A DNA stretch of 20,658 nucleotides from NCBI GenBank assembly GCA_023246555.1, contig JAHFIC010000003.1:1-20658 (forward strand), written 5' to 3'. The position numbers were made by a program, and so were the translations under genes. The notes beneath the pieces are model-generated. The model searched no databases. It was not told where the DNA came from and worked only from the letters and a program-made list of their open reading frames with translations. This document shows, piece after piece, positions 6,535 to 13,098 of the stretch. Each line of letters begins with the position of its first letter. The stretch's first letter is position 1. The DNA comes from Candidatus Magasanikiibacteriota bacterium (lineage in GTDB: Bacteria > Patescibacteriota > Patescibacteriia > Magasanikbacterales > UBA922).

Positions 6535-7413
6535 ATGTCACGATTCGTCTTGTTCATCGGCATTTCTTTTACCCTGCTTTTTCCTTTTTCACTCTACGCG
6601 GCAGATGCGGGGTTTGTTCCATCCACAAGAATTTGGTTTTCTCGTTTTGTTTTTGAAAATAAAGAGCAAATACGAATGTACACGGTGGTGGTCAATAACA
6701 ATTACCACTCACTTGATGGCATCGTCGGATTTTACGCCAATGGAGAGCTGATAGACTCCGTGAATATCATCGAATTAAAAAAAGAGGAGGCAAAACAACT
6801 CGCGGCACTCTGGACTCCGCGAGAAGGCACATACACGCTCACGGCAAGATTCATCGAGGCAACAGCGATTGATGAATCTGGCAACCGCACACGGCTCGAA
6901 TTAGGAGCGTTGAACGACATCGGAGATGTCCCGATTGCTGTCGGATCAAATCAAAACACAAACGAACCGACAAAAACCGACACCAAAGGAACAGCGCAAA
7001 CCAGTGAGCCCAGTGAGTCAACAGATCCGGTGATTGTTCAAGTAGAAAAACAGGGCCAGACGACAACAGTCACCCCCGTCCCTCCGGCAAACAACACGGC
7101 GACAGTTCAACAACTGCGAAAAGCATTTACGGATGTAGAAAAATTTATCAATGTGGTGACAACAAGCGCTGGTACCATAGAAGAAACGTATCAAACGACG
7201 AAAGAATGGGTAGGCAAAGCCGAGGCCGGATATACGACAGCGAAAAACCTTTGGGGTACGACAAAAATATACGGAGGAGAAGGAAAAAAAATCATCAATG
7301 GTTGGTGGGCAGAACCAAAGACAAGAAAAATCATCATTGGCACGGGTATCGTGCTTTTATTCCTCAGTATAGGAGTATTCTTTCGCCGACGCGGTGATTT
7401 GGACACGTGGTAA
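6535..7413 (+). CDS. Exported protein with Ig-like N-terminal domain and C-terminal membrane anchor
   Basis: A 292-residue protein. Residues 1-22 form a signal peptide, cleaved probably after LYA. Residues 25-135 are beta-rich with FSRFVFENKEQIRMYTVVVN, VGFYANGELIDS and LWTPREGTYTLTARF, a pattern like CARDB/Ig-type adhesive or scaffold domains. A Thr/Ser/Pro-rich linker covers about 138-190. A helical region (195-265) follows, then a membrane helix (about 266-283) ending in RRR, which places a short tail inside the cell. It is therefore probably a surface protein tethered by its C-terminus. It is convergent with the zinc-ribbon gene and shares a terminator with it. The function is unknown; a role in envelope or pilus-associated assembly is possible but unsupported. 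Confidence 0.8.
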   Translation: MSRFVLFIGISFTLLFPFSLYAADAGFVPSTRIWFSRFVFENKEQIRMYTVVVNNNYHSLDGIVGFYANGELIDSVNIIELKKEEAKQLAALWTPREGTYTLTARFIEATAIDESGNRTRLELGALNDIGDVPIAVGSNQNTNEPTKTDTKGTAQTSEPSESTDPVIVQVEKQGQTTTVTPVPPANNTATVQQLRKAFTDVEKFINVVTTSAGTIEETYQTTKEWVGKAEAGYTTAKNLWGTTKIYGGEGKKIINGWWAEPKTRKIIIGTGIVLLFLSIGVFFRRRGDLDTW

Positions 7414-7417
7414 ACAA

Positions 7418-7446
7418 CAAAACTCCTCTACGAAAGAGGAGTTTTG
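7418..7446. terminator. Bidirectional terminator between convergent genes
   Basis: CAAAACTCCTCT (7418-7429) pairs perfectly with AGAGGAGTTTTG (7435-7446) around loop ACGAA. T-rich sequence follows in both directions, so it ends both the exported-protein transcript (plus) and the zinc-ribbon transcript (minus). Confidence 0.85.
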
Positions 7447-7465
7447 TGTTTGGAGCACTCGACAA

Positions 7466-7780
7466 TTAGTTCGAGAAGCTACCTCGGCGGTTTTTATTGC
7501 AGTTGAAGCAATACACCGGCCGGTCGCCAGATGGCTGAAACGGAAGCTCCGAAATGTGTGTACCACACTCGGCGCACGTCAGATCCACCTGGTACATCTG
7601 GCGCGGGCCTCGGCTCATACCACCACCCATTGAAGGGCGGCTGCCGCGGCGAGCGCGAAGACAGTCAGAGCAGTATACTGGGCGATCTCCTGATGGCTGA
7701 AACGGAAGCTCTGTGATTTGCTTGCCGCATTCGCCACACTGGAGATCAACCGGGTACATCTGCCGATTTTGCTGATCCAT
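7466..7780 (-). CDS. Tandem CxxC zinc-ribbon protein (CxxC-x17-CxxC-like)
   Basis: A 104-residue protein made of two copies of one zinc-ribbon unit. Copy 1 has Cys15/18 and Cys37/40; copy 2 has Cys69/72 and Cys91/94. Both contain the phrase ELPFQPSGDRPVYC. This matches the small CxxC-x17-CxxC domain family common in Patescibacteria, except that the spacer here is 18 residues. The link between copies is Gly/Arg/Met-rich. A 20-bp stretch is identical between the copies in DNA, so the duplication is fairly recent or under conversion. Such ribbons probably bind zinc and nucleic acid or ribosomes, but the family's function is not established. The gene has a near-consensus promoter and a long structured leader. 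The start at 7780 is tentative; Met8 is an alternative. Confidence 0.85.
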   Translation of the reverse strand: MDQQNRQMYPVDLQCGECGKQITELPFQPSGDRPVYCSDCLRARRGSRPSMGGGMSRGPRQMYQVDLTCAECGTHISELPFQPSGDRPVYCFNCNKNRRGSFSN

Positions 7781-7801
7781 ACCTTGATCTCATGTTCGTT
7801 G

Positions 7802-7863
7802 AATGAATCGACCTTTTTACCCATGTGCTTTTCGGCCCGATTCATTTGAGAACAAAATCTCAA
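7802..7863 (-). promoter_or_regulatory. Structured 5' leader with two hairpins
   Basis: Between the promoter and the zinc-ribbon gene lies a leader of about 108 nt. Transcribed from the minus strand, TTGAGA (7863-7858) pairs with TCTCAA (7851-7846). Adjacent to it AATGAATCG (7846-7838) pairs perfectly with CGATTCATT (7810-7802). The two stems share position 7846. It may be a post-transcriptional control element; no known riboswitch class is recognised. Confidence 0.45.
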
Positions 7864-7894
7864 GGCAGATACGCAACGCTGGTTTATGACCATC

Positions 7895-7923
7895 AGTATA
7901 CACGAGTTATAGCCCTTTGTCAA
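7895..7923 (-). promoter_or_regulatory. Near-consensus promoter of the zinc-ribbon gene
   Basis: On the minus strand a perfect TTGACA (7923-7918) is followed after 17 bp by TATACT (7900-7895, 5 of 6). It begins only 6 nt after the stop of the upstream ATPase gene. It is the strongest promoter match in the window. Confidence 0.85.
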
Positions 7924-7929
7924 GGGGGG

Positions 7930-9402
7930 TTATGGCTTCCTCACAAACTGCTTGCGGGGCTGAAGGTTTTTCAACGACACAGCCGGTGCGGCCGGTTTTG
8001 GTTTTTTCATTGCTGGTACCGGCGCAAGCGGCGGCTTCTCCCGGAGTGGTTGTGGCTCTTTTGGCGCACCAAACGCATCTTCCTCGCCAAGATCAGCGCC
8101 AGTCCAGCGAGCAATCTTCTCTTCCACTTTATCGCGCACCTCAGAGTATCGCTCGCGTGAGACACGAATCACCTTTTCCGCGCTGTCTGTCGGCGAGCCG
8201 ATCGGTCCCATGGTCATCGAGGAAAACGGTTGACTAGCAACACCATCAATCATTAATTTTAAATAAACATGAAATTTAGGCAAATTCACGATATCTTCCT
8301 CAGTGAATGTCGGGGTAAACTCCTTAGCCAGAACTTCAGCATCCGGGCCCCCAACGCGAAAACTGACAATCGTCCCCACGTTGCCAAAGACGGCATCGCC
8401 CACGACTTCATCGAGCTGTTTCACATATTGATGGGCCATAATCAAGCTCAGGCGATACTTTCTCGCTTCAGAAAGGATATTCGCAAAACTTGGCGTGGCA
8501 AAATTCTGAAACTCATCGACGTACAGAAAAAAATCTTTTCGATCTTTTTCGGGCGTATCCACACGCTCCATGGCCGCAAGCTGAATTTTGGTAATGAGCA
8601 TACCACCCAAAAGGCGGCTATTGTCTTCGCCAATGCGGCCCTTCGATAGGTTCATGATAAAAATTTTCTTTCCATCCATGATCTCTCGGACATCAATGGT
8701 TGATTTTACCTGAGCGACCATATTTCGAATAACGCTCGCAGAAAGAAATTGTCCAATTTTATTTTGAATCGCAGATACAGCCTCTTGCGCGTATTTCTCG
8801 GAATAACTTGCAAACTCTTGCTCCCAAAATGCTTTGACCACCGGATCTTTGAGCTTCATAATCACCCGGCGGCGATAGATCTTATCGGAGAGCAAACGAT
8901 TGATGCCAAGGAGAGTTGAGCCCGGGTAATCGAGAAGCGCCAACAGGGTATTGTTTAAAATGTATTCCATACGCGCGCTCCACACATCGGGCCAGATTTT
9001 TTTAAATACCCCCATGAGTCCAGAAGCAACCAAGTGTTTCTGTTCATCGTTTTTCACCTCGAGAATATTAAAACCGATCGGGTGTCCCAAATCTGCTGGA
9101 TTGAAATATACGACATCATTGATCCGCTTCGACGGGATGTAATTAATAATCTTTTCCGCAAAGTCTCCATGTGGATCGACAACGCCAAGCCCATGCCCGC
9201 TATAAATATCGTGGAGGACCATGTTTTCCATCATGGTCGTCTTTCCCATGCCGGTTTTTCCAATTACGTACATGTGACGCCGCCGATCGTCTAGTTTAAT
9301 GCCAAAACGCCGCATTTGATTGCGGAAATTAGTTTCACCGAAGAGACAAATGTCTTCTATCTCCTCTTTACCATCCTTCTTTAATAACGACAACATCGGC
9401 AT
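7930..9402 (-). CDS. VirD4/TraG-HerA-like ATPase (cytosolic DNA-pump type)
   Basis: A 490-residue P-loop ATPase. Walker A is GKTGMGKTT at 48-56, followed by GVVDPHGDFAE at 73-83, a hallmark of the HerA/VirD4 superfamily. Walker B is FFLYVDEFQNFAT at 291-303, with Asp296/Glu297. IMAHQYVKQL (321-330) corresponds to the sensor/arginine-finger region of conjugative coupling proteins. It lacks the N-terminal membrane helices of VirD4, so it is cytosolic or recruited by a partner. The last 70 residues are Pro/Lys-rich and probably disordered. The start at 9402 lies 7 nt after an extended -10, consistent with a leaderless mRNA. Met3 (9396) also has GGAG 7 nt upstream. No relaxase or other type IV secretion genes are nearby, so a role in DNA handling rather than conjugation is plausible but unproven. 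Confidence 0.88.
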   Translation of the reverse strand: MPMLSLLKKDGKEEIEDICLFGETNFRNQMRRFGIKLDDRRRHMYVIGKTGMGKTTMMENMVLHDIYSGHGLGVVDPHGDFAEKIINYIPSKRINDVVYFNPADLGHPIGFNILEVKNDEQKHLVASGLMGVFKKIWPDVWSARMEYILNNTLLALLDYPGSTLLGINRLLSDKIYRRRVIMKLKDPVVKAFWEQEFASYSEKYAQEAVSAIQNKIGQFLSASVIRNMVAQVKSTIDVREIMDGKKIFIMNLSKGRIGEDNSRLLGGMLITKIQLAAMERVDTPEKDRKDFFLYVDEFQNFATPSFANILSEARKYRLSLIMAHQYVKQLDEVVGDAVFGNVGTIVSFRVGGPDAEVLAKEFTPTFTEEDIVNLPKFHVYLKLMIDGVASQPFSSMTMGPIGSPTDSAEKVIRVSRERYSEVRDKVEEKIARWTGADLGEEDAFGAPKEPQPLREKPPLAPVPAMKKPKPAAPAVSLKNLQPRKQFVRKP

Positions 9403-9409
9403 ACTCCGC

Positions 9410-9418
9410 AGTATAGCA
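9410..9418 (-). promoter_or_regulatory. Extended -10 promoter of the ATPase gene
   Basis: TGCTATACT on the minus strand (9418-9410) is an extended -10 element ending 7 nt before the ATG at 9402. It follows directly on the T-tract of the upstream terminator. No good -35 is visible. Confidence 0.6.
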
Positions 9419-9420
9419 CT

Positions 9421-9455
9421 AAAAAATGCCCCCCGCCAGATGCGAGAGGCATTTT
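9421..9455 (-). terminator. Terminator of the DsbA-like gene
   Basis: On the minus strand 9455-9442 pairs with 9436-9423 over 14 bp including two T-G wobbles, loop ATCTG, ending in a run of six T. It follows the DsbA-like stop by about 25 nt and is immediately followed by the next gene's -10 element. Confidence 0.8.
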
Positions 9456-9479
9456 AAAAAGGAGTCGCAGTCTTCTCTA

Positions 9480-10244
9480 CTATTGAATCGAGTCAATCAT
9501 AGATTTGATTTGGGAAAGCGGAAGGGCGCCAGAAATCGGAATCGTTTGCCCCTTCGGTCCAAGGATCACGCTATAGGGAGTACCACGCGCGCCAGCTGTC
9601 TGGGCATCTGTCTCATCGCTCTGTATACGAGAAGCGTATTTTTCACTATTCACGCAAGCATTAAACTGGTTGACATCAAGATTCAAGCGTTTGGCATAGT
9701 CGGGAAGCTTCGTGAGATCAAGTCCATCGTTTGATTTTGTTTCCTGAAACACGAGATCAATAAACTCCCAAAACTTCCCTTGTTCCGAGGCGCATTCCGA
9801 CGCGTGGGCTTCCCTTCTTGCTTGACTGTGGAGTGAGTCAAGCGGGAAATGACGGTAGACCCAGCGCACTTCCCCAGCGTTTGCGTCGAGCACCTGTTTC
9901 ATGGTGTTGTGAAAATTCTTACAGAAGGGACATTCAAGATCCGAATATTCTACGATGGTAATATCAGCATTTTTGTCGCCACGGATATGATCACTCTTGG
10001 TGTCAACTGCTCGAACAGTAATTTTTGTTGGTGCTTGATCTCTCCCGTTTACATCTGTTCCCGCCGGTATCGTTCCACCGTCATCATTTTCTCCAAAAGA
10101 AATGCCTTCCGCGGAAAACAAGAGCCCCAAAAGAATAAAAAATCCGATCGTACAAAGAACCAGAATGGCACCAACCGCCCCAAACAGAAAAATCTGCTTA
10201 GGTGAAAAAGATTGAAGTGGCGATGGTTTTTGCTGTTCGTCCAT
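9480..10244 (-). CDS. Membrane-anchored DsbA-like thiol-disulfide oxidoreductase
   Basis: A 254-residue protein with an N-terminal membrane anchor (about 17-43), a Ser/Gly/Asp-rich spacer, and a DsbA-like thioredoxin fold (about 75-254). The active site is CPFC (Cys105, Cys108) in EYSDLECPFCKNFH. The cis-proline loop is GTPYSVI with Pro223. Two further cysteines (151 and 197) lie in the helical insertion, as in many Thioredoxin_4-type proteins. It should introduce disulfides into exported proteins and be re-oxidised by a DsbB such as the one at 19440-19982. The start at 10244 has no ribosome-binding site but lies about 28 nt after a clear promoter. It is monocistronic, with its own terminator. 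Confidence 0.92.
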   Translation of the reverse strand: MDEQQKPSPLQSFSPKQIFLFGAVGAILVLCTIGFFILLGLLFSAEGISFGENDDGGTIPAGTDVNGRDQAPTKITVRAVDTKSDHIRGDKNADITIVEYSDLECPFCKNFHNTMKQVLDANAGEVRWVYRHFPLDSLHSQARREAHASECASEQGKFWEFIDLVFQETKSNDGLDLTKLPDYAKRLNLDVNQFNACVNSEKYASRIQSDETDAQTAGARGTPYSVILGPKGQTIPISGALPLSQIKSMIDSIQ

Positions 10245-10272
10245 AAAAAATAATTAGAATGAATACTGGTTT

Positions 10273-10301
10273 AGTATACAAAAATGGCTTGTTCCACGCA
10301 A
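10273..10301 (-). promoter_or_regulatory. Promoter of the DsbA-like gene
   Basis: On the minus strand TTGCGT (10301-10296) and TATACT (10278-10273) are 17 bp apart. It sits in the 63-nt gap after the sugar kinase gene, so the DsbA-like gene is transcribed separately from it. Confidence 0.65.
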
Positions 10302-10307
10302 GGGGCT

Positions 10308-11288
10308 CTACAGGATTTCTGGCTGAAATTCCGGGTGGGGACTAAGGAGGTCCTCAATCTCTTTTTTTGTATAAAGCCCTTGTTGGGCTCCAATGTACTG
10401 AATCACCCCTGACGCATTCACATTCCCCCAGCGCATTGCCTCTTTCACATCATGCCCATACGCCAGCGCGGCGGTAAAGCCGCTCCCAAAAGCATCGCCG
10501 CATCCTGTCCGCTCGACAACCGGCGCCTCAAAAATAGGTAAATGATATTTCGTCGTCCCATCATAGACATAAGACCCGTGTTGCCCATCGGTAATTGCAA
10601 TGATCTTGGGACCAAGCGTATGAAACTCCTCCAACAATTCTACGATGTGATTATTCTTCTTTTCATCGCCGCCGATGAGACCTCTTGCTTCCTCTTTGTT
10701 CAAAAAAAGCACATCTGAAATTTGCAAAATAGGTCCAATACCGGCGATACCGAGTTTCAATTGGAATGTTCCGGGGTTAAAAGCAAGCTGGCATTGCGTT
10801 TCGCGAACATGACGAACCAAATTCGCATACATCACATCATGACCATCGCCCATGGAGGTAAAATACATCCATGACGATTTCGGCACCACACACCATTCAT
10901 AATCACGGCGCTCATGATACACAAGGATGGTGCGTTCGCCCTTGTAGTTAATCACGGTGGAATAATTCGTTCCACGCTTCTTGTCGACACAAATATACTT
11001 CGTGTTCACCCGTTCTTTTTTCAAGGTCTGAATAATCTCATGGCCGGCGTTATCGTTTCCAACAATGGTCACGATGGCGCCTTTGAGGCCAAGGCGAGAA
11101 ACGCCAACAGCATGATTAGCGGCATTGCCAACGGCATTCACGCGCGTCATTTTTCTCACGGCAATTTTGTCGGCATAGCTAATACACAACCGACATGTTT
11201 CACGATCCATGTCACAGAGTACCGTGGCTTCGTCGATTTCTAGAAAAATGTCGACCGTGGAGTCGCCGATGGCGATAATGTCGTACAT
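10308..11288 (-). CDS. PfkB-family carbohydrate kinase
   Basis: A 326-residue kinase of the ribokinase/PfkB fold. It begins with IIAIGDSTVDIF (beta-1), has VGNAANHAVGVSRLG at 53-67 (sugar-binding GNAA motif), and ends with the anion-hole and catalytic signature ERTGCGDAF, with Asp265 as catalytic base. NKEEARGL near 197 is also typical. The usual Ala between the glycines is Cys263. The substrate cannot be told: ribose, fructose 6-phosphate, a nucleoside or an aminosugar are all possible. The open frame extends to 11342, but the ATG at 11288 is chosen because it starts exactly before the first strand and lies 5 nt after the transketolase stop. Co-transcription with transketolase points to pentose or sugar-phosphate supply. 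Confidence 0.9.
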   Translation of the reverse strand: MYDIIAIGDSTVDIFLEIDEATVLCDMDRETCRLCISYADKIAVRKMTRVNAVGNAANHAVGVSRLGLKGAIVTIVGNDNAGHEIIQTLKKERVNTKYICVDKKRGTNYSTVINYKGERTILVYHERRDYEWCVVPKSSWMYFTSMGDGHDVMYANLVRHVRETQCQLAFNPGTFQLKLGIAGIGPILQISDVLFLNKEEARGLIGGDEKKNNHIVELLEEFHTLGPKIIAITDGQHGSYVYDGTTKYHLPIFEAPVVERTGCGDAFGSGFTAALAYGHDVKEAMRWGNVNASGVIQYIGAQQGLYTKKEIEDLLSPHPEFQPEIL

Positions 11289-11293
11289 ACGAG

Positions 11294-12289
11294 CTAATTG
11301 GCTTTTCGCTTCAGCACCTTCTTTACCGCCTTTATAATCCATGGCGCGGTCATGTGAAACGCTTCTAAGAGTTCTCGCGGTTCGCCTGATTCACCAAAAT
11401 GATCCTGAACGCCCACGAATTCCATGGGCACTGGGCAGTGCTTGGCAAGCACCTCCGCGACCGCGCCACCAAGACCACCGAGCACCTGATGCTCTTCCAC
11501 TGTCACAACAGCACCACATTCTCTGGCGGCTTTGATAATCGTTTTCTCGTCGAGCGGCTTAATCGTGTGATTATTGATCACTCGTACATAAATTTTCTTC
11601 TTCCCAAGTGCATGGGCAGCCAACAGTGCCTCGTGAAGGAGGGGGCCACAGGCGATGATCGCAACGTCGCTTCCATCGTTAAATATTTCTGCTTTACCAA
11701 TCGTAAACGGCGTTTTCTCAGTGGTAAAAATCGGTGACTTGTCTCGGGCAAAACGCAGGTACACTGGACCGTTCATTGCAACGGCGACGATGGTCGCTTT
11801 TCTCGTCTCAATCATATCACAGGGTGCCAAAACAGTCATATGTGGAATTACACGCATTGTTGCCATATCTTCAATCGCTTGGTGTGTGGCGCCATCCGGA
11901 CCGACCGATACACCCGCGTGGGCTCCAGCAATCTTCACATTCACATTGTTTAAAGCGACATTGGTACGAATCTGCTCCCAATTTCTGCCAGGTGAAAACG
12001 CCGCATAGGAAGAAATAAATGGAATCTTCCCTGCCATGGCCATGCCAGCGGCGATCGCAGCCATACTCTGCTCGGAAACTCCAAGCTGAACAAAGCGATC
12101 AGGAAATTTTTGCTTGAATGCGAGCGAACGCGTGGATTCAGTCAAATCCGCGCAAAGAACGACGACATTTTTATTTTTCTCACCGGCAATCACAAGACCT
12201 TGGCCGTACCCGTCGCGGGTGGGCTTCTGTTCGAGCTTCTCTCTTTCAAACACATTGTCAGTAAAATACATTCGACTATTCATCATCAT
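11294..12289 (-). CDS. Transketolase, C-terminal (pyrimidine-binding) subunit
   Basis: A 331-residue protein matching the second half of transketolase. It has the pyrimidine domain with the thiamine-activating Glu73 in LGVSEQSMAAIAAGMAMAG, followed by PGRNWEQIRTNVAL and the C-terminal domain with VEEHQVLGGLGGAVAEVL. The N-terminal cofactor domain is encoded separately at 13099-13959, so the active enzyme is presumably a two-subunit complex transferring two-carbon units in the non-oxidative pentose phosphate pathway. Such split transketolases are known in archaea and many uncultured bacteria. Three consecutive ATGs (12289, 12286, 12283) precede NSRMYF; the first lies 7 nt after the upstream stop. 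No ribosome-binding site is visible, suggesting translational coupling. Confidence 0.92.
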   Translation of the reverse strand: MMMNSRMYFTDNVFEREKLEQKPTRDGYGQGLVIAGEKNKNVVVLCADLTESTRSLAFKQKFPDRFVQLGVSEQSMAAIAAGMAMAGKIPFISSYAAFSPGRNWEQIRTNVALNNVNVKIAGAHAGVSVGPDGATHQAIEDMATMRVIPHMTVLAPCDMIETRKATIVAVAMNGPVYLRFARDKSPIFTTEKTPFTIGKAEIFNDGSDVAIIACGPLLHEALLAAHALGKKKIYVRVINNHTIKPLDEKTIIKAARECGAVVTVEEHQVLGGLGGAVAEVLAKHCPVPMEFVGVQDHFGESGEPRELLEAFHMTAPWIIKAVKKVLKRKAN

Positions 12290-12296
12290 ACTATGT

Positions 12297-13088
12297 TTAT
12301 TCTTTCTCCTTGGTTTCGTCTATCTGTTCTAACTGTTTTCGAAGGGCATCTATCCTTGTTTTCGTTTCTTCGATTTTCGCTCGCAAGCCAACCTCTGTCG
12401 AATCACGCTCTTCTTTTTCTCTCCTTCTTTCCTCTTCTCGCTCTTGACGTGGCGAACCAGCTATTTTTGCCTCTAAATCTGTAATCCGCCTTGCCTCATA
12501 ATCGATGTTCGCACGTAAATTCTTTGCTTTATCTCTATCTCCTAACAATCGACCAACAAAGCCCATACCTTTTAATCCTTGAACAGATCTATCCAAACTT
12601 TCCCTTGCACTTTCAAGCTTATCCTCCAACGAGTGGTAGGTAACACCAGACCATTTATTCCTTTCCACCGCTTGCGCTAACTCATTTTGTATTTCTTCCA
12701 ATCTATGTGTAAGGGGGTAGAGTTCGCGTGTAATTTTTTGTGTTTCATAAATTTTCCATTCATTTGGTCTACTTTCAAAATCCTCACCCAACTCACTCAG
12801 CAACTGCTCAAAGTCACGCCTTCCCCACCCTTGGTAGACTTCTCTAATCAACTCCTGAGAATACGTGTCTCGCGGATTGTGAATGACCAATATGATATCC
12901 TTTACCAATTCATGATAATCACGACCGCCCTCTTCTTTTTTCTTCTTAAAAAAAATCACTTTTTCTTGCACCTTCCCATTTGGTGTTTCCATACCTTCTA
13001 CGAGTCCACTATTCTCTGTCGTTGAAGGTTCAGCATCTCTGTGTTCAAATACCACTTCTTCAGGGACTTTTTTAAATTCCATTGACAT
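12297..13088 (-). CDS. Coiled-coil protein of unknown function inside the transketolase operon
   Basis: I do not recognise this protein. From the ATG at 13088 it has 263 residues, is highly charged and lacks membrane segments or a signal peptide. A central part (YHELVKDIILVIHNPRD and following) may be a small folded domain. From about residue 115 on it is almost all helix, with an Arg/Glu-rich heptad region (REEERRREKEERDS) typical of long coiled coils. The open frame begins at 13145, inside the transketolase N-terminal gene, so the internal ATG 10 nt after that gene's stop is more likely. It is placed between the two transketolase subunit genes with short gaps (10 and 7 nt), so it is co-expressed with them. 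It is more AT-rich than its neighbours, which may indicate later insertion. Confidence 0.75.
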   Translation of the reverse strand: MSMEFKKVPEEVVFEHRDAEPSTTENSGLVEGMETPNGKVQEKVIFFKKKKEEGGRDYHELVKDIILVIHNPRDTYSQELIREVYQGWGRRDFEQLLSELGEDFESRPNEWKIYETQKITRELYPLTHRLEEIQNELAQAVERNKWSGVTYHSLEDKLESARESLDRSVQGLKGMGFVGRLLGDRDKAKNLRANIDYEARRITDLEAKIAGSPRQEREEERRREKEERDSTEVGLRAKIEETKTRIDALRKQLEQIDETKEKE

Positions 13089-13098
13089 AAAAGTGGCA

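Noticed and set aside
7615..7923. Open frame of 102 codons overlapping the zinc-ribbon gene on the minus strand
   Set aside because: It begins at the promoter -35, runs through the structured leader and is a shifted-frame shadow of the zinc-ribbon gene.
7930..9402. Part of a conjugative or mobile element
   Set aside because: No relaxase, integrase, mating-pair genes or element ends are found around the ATPase gene.
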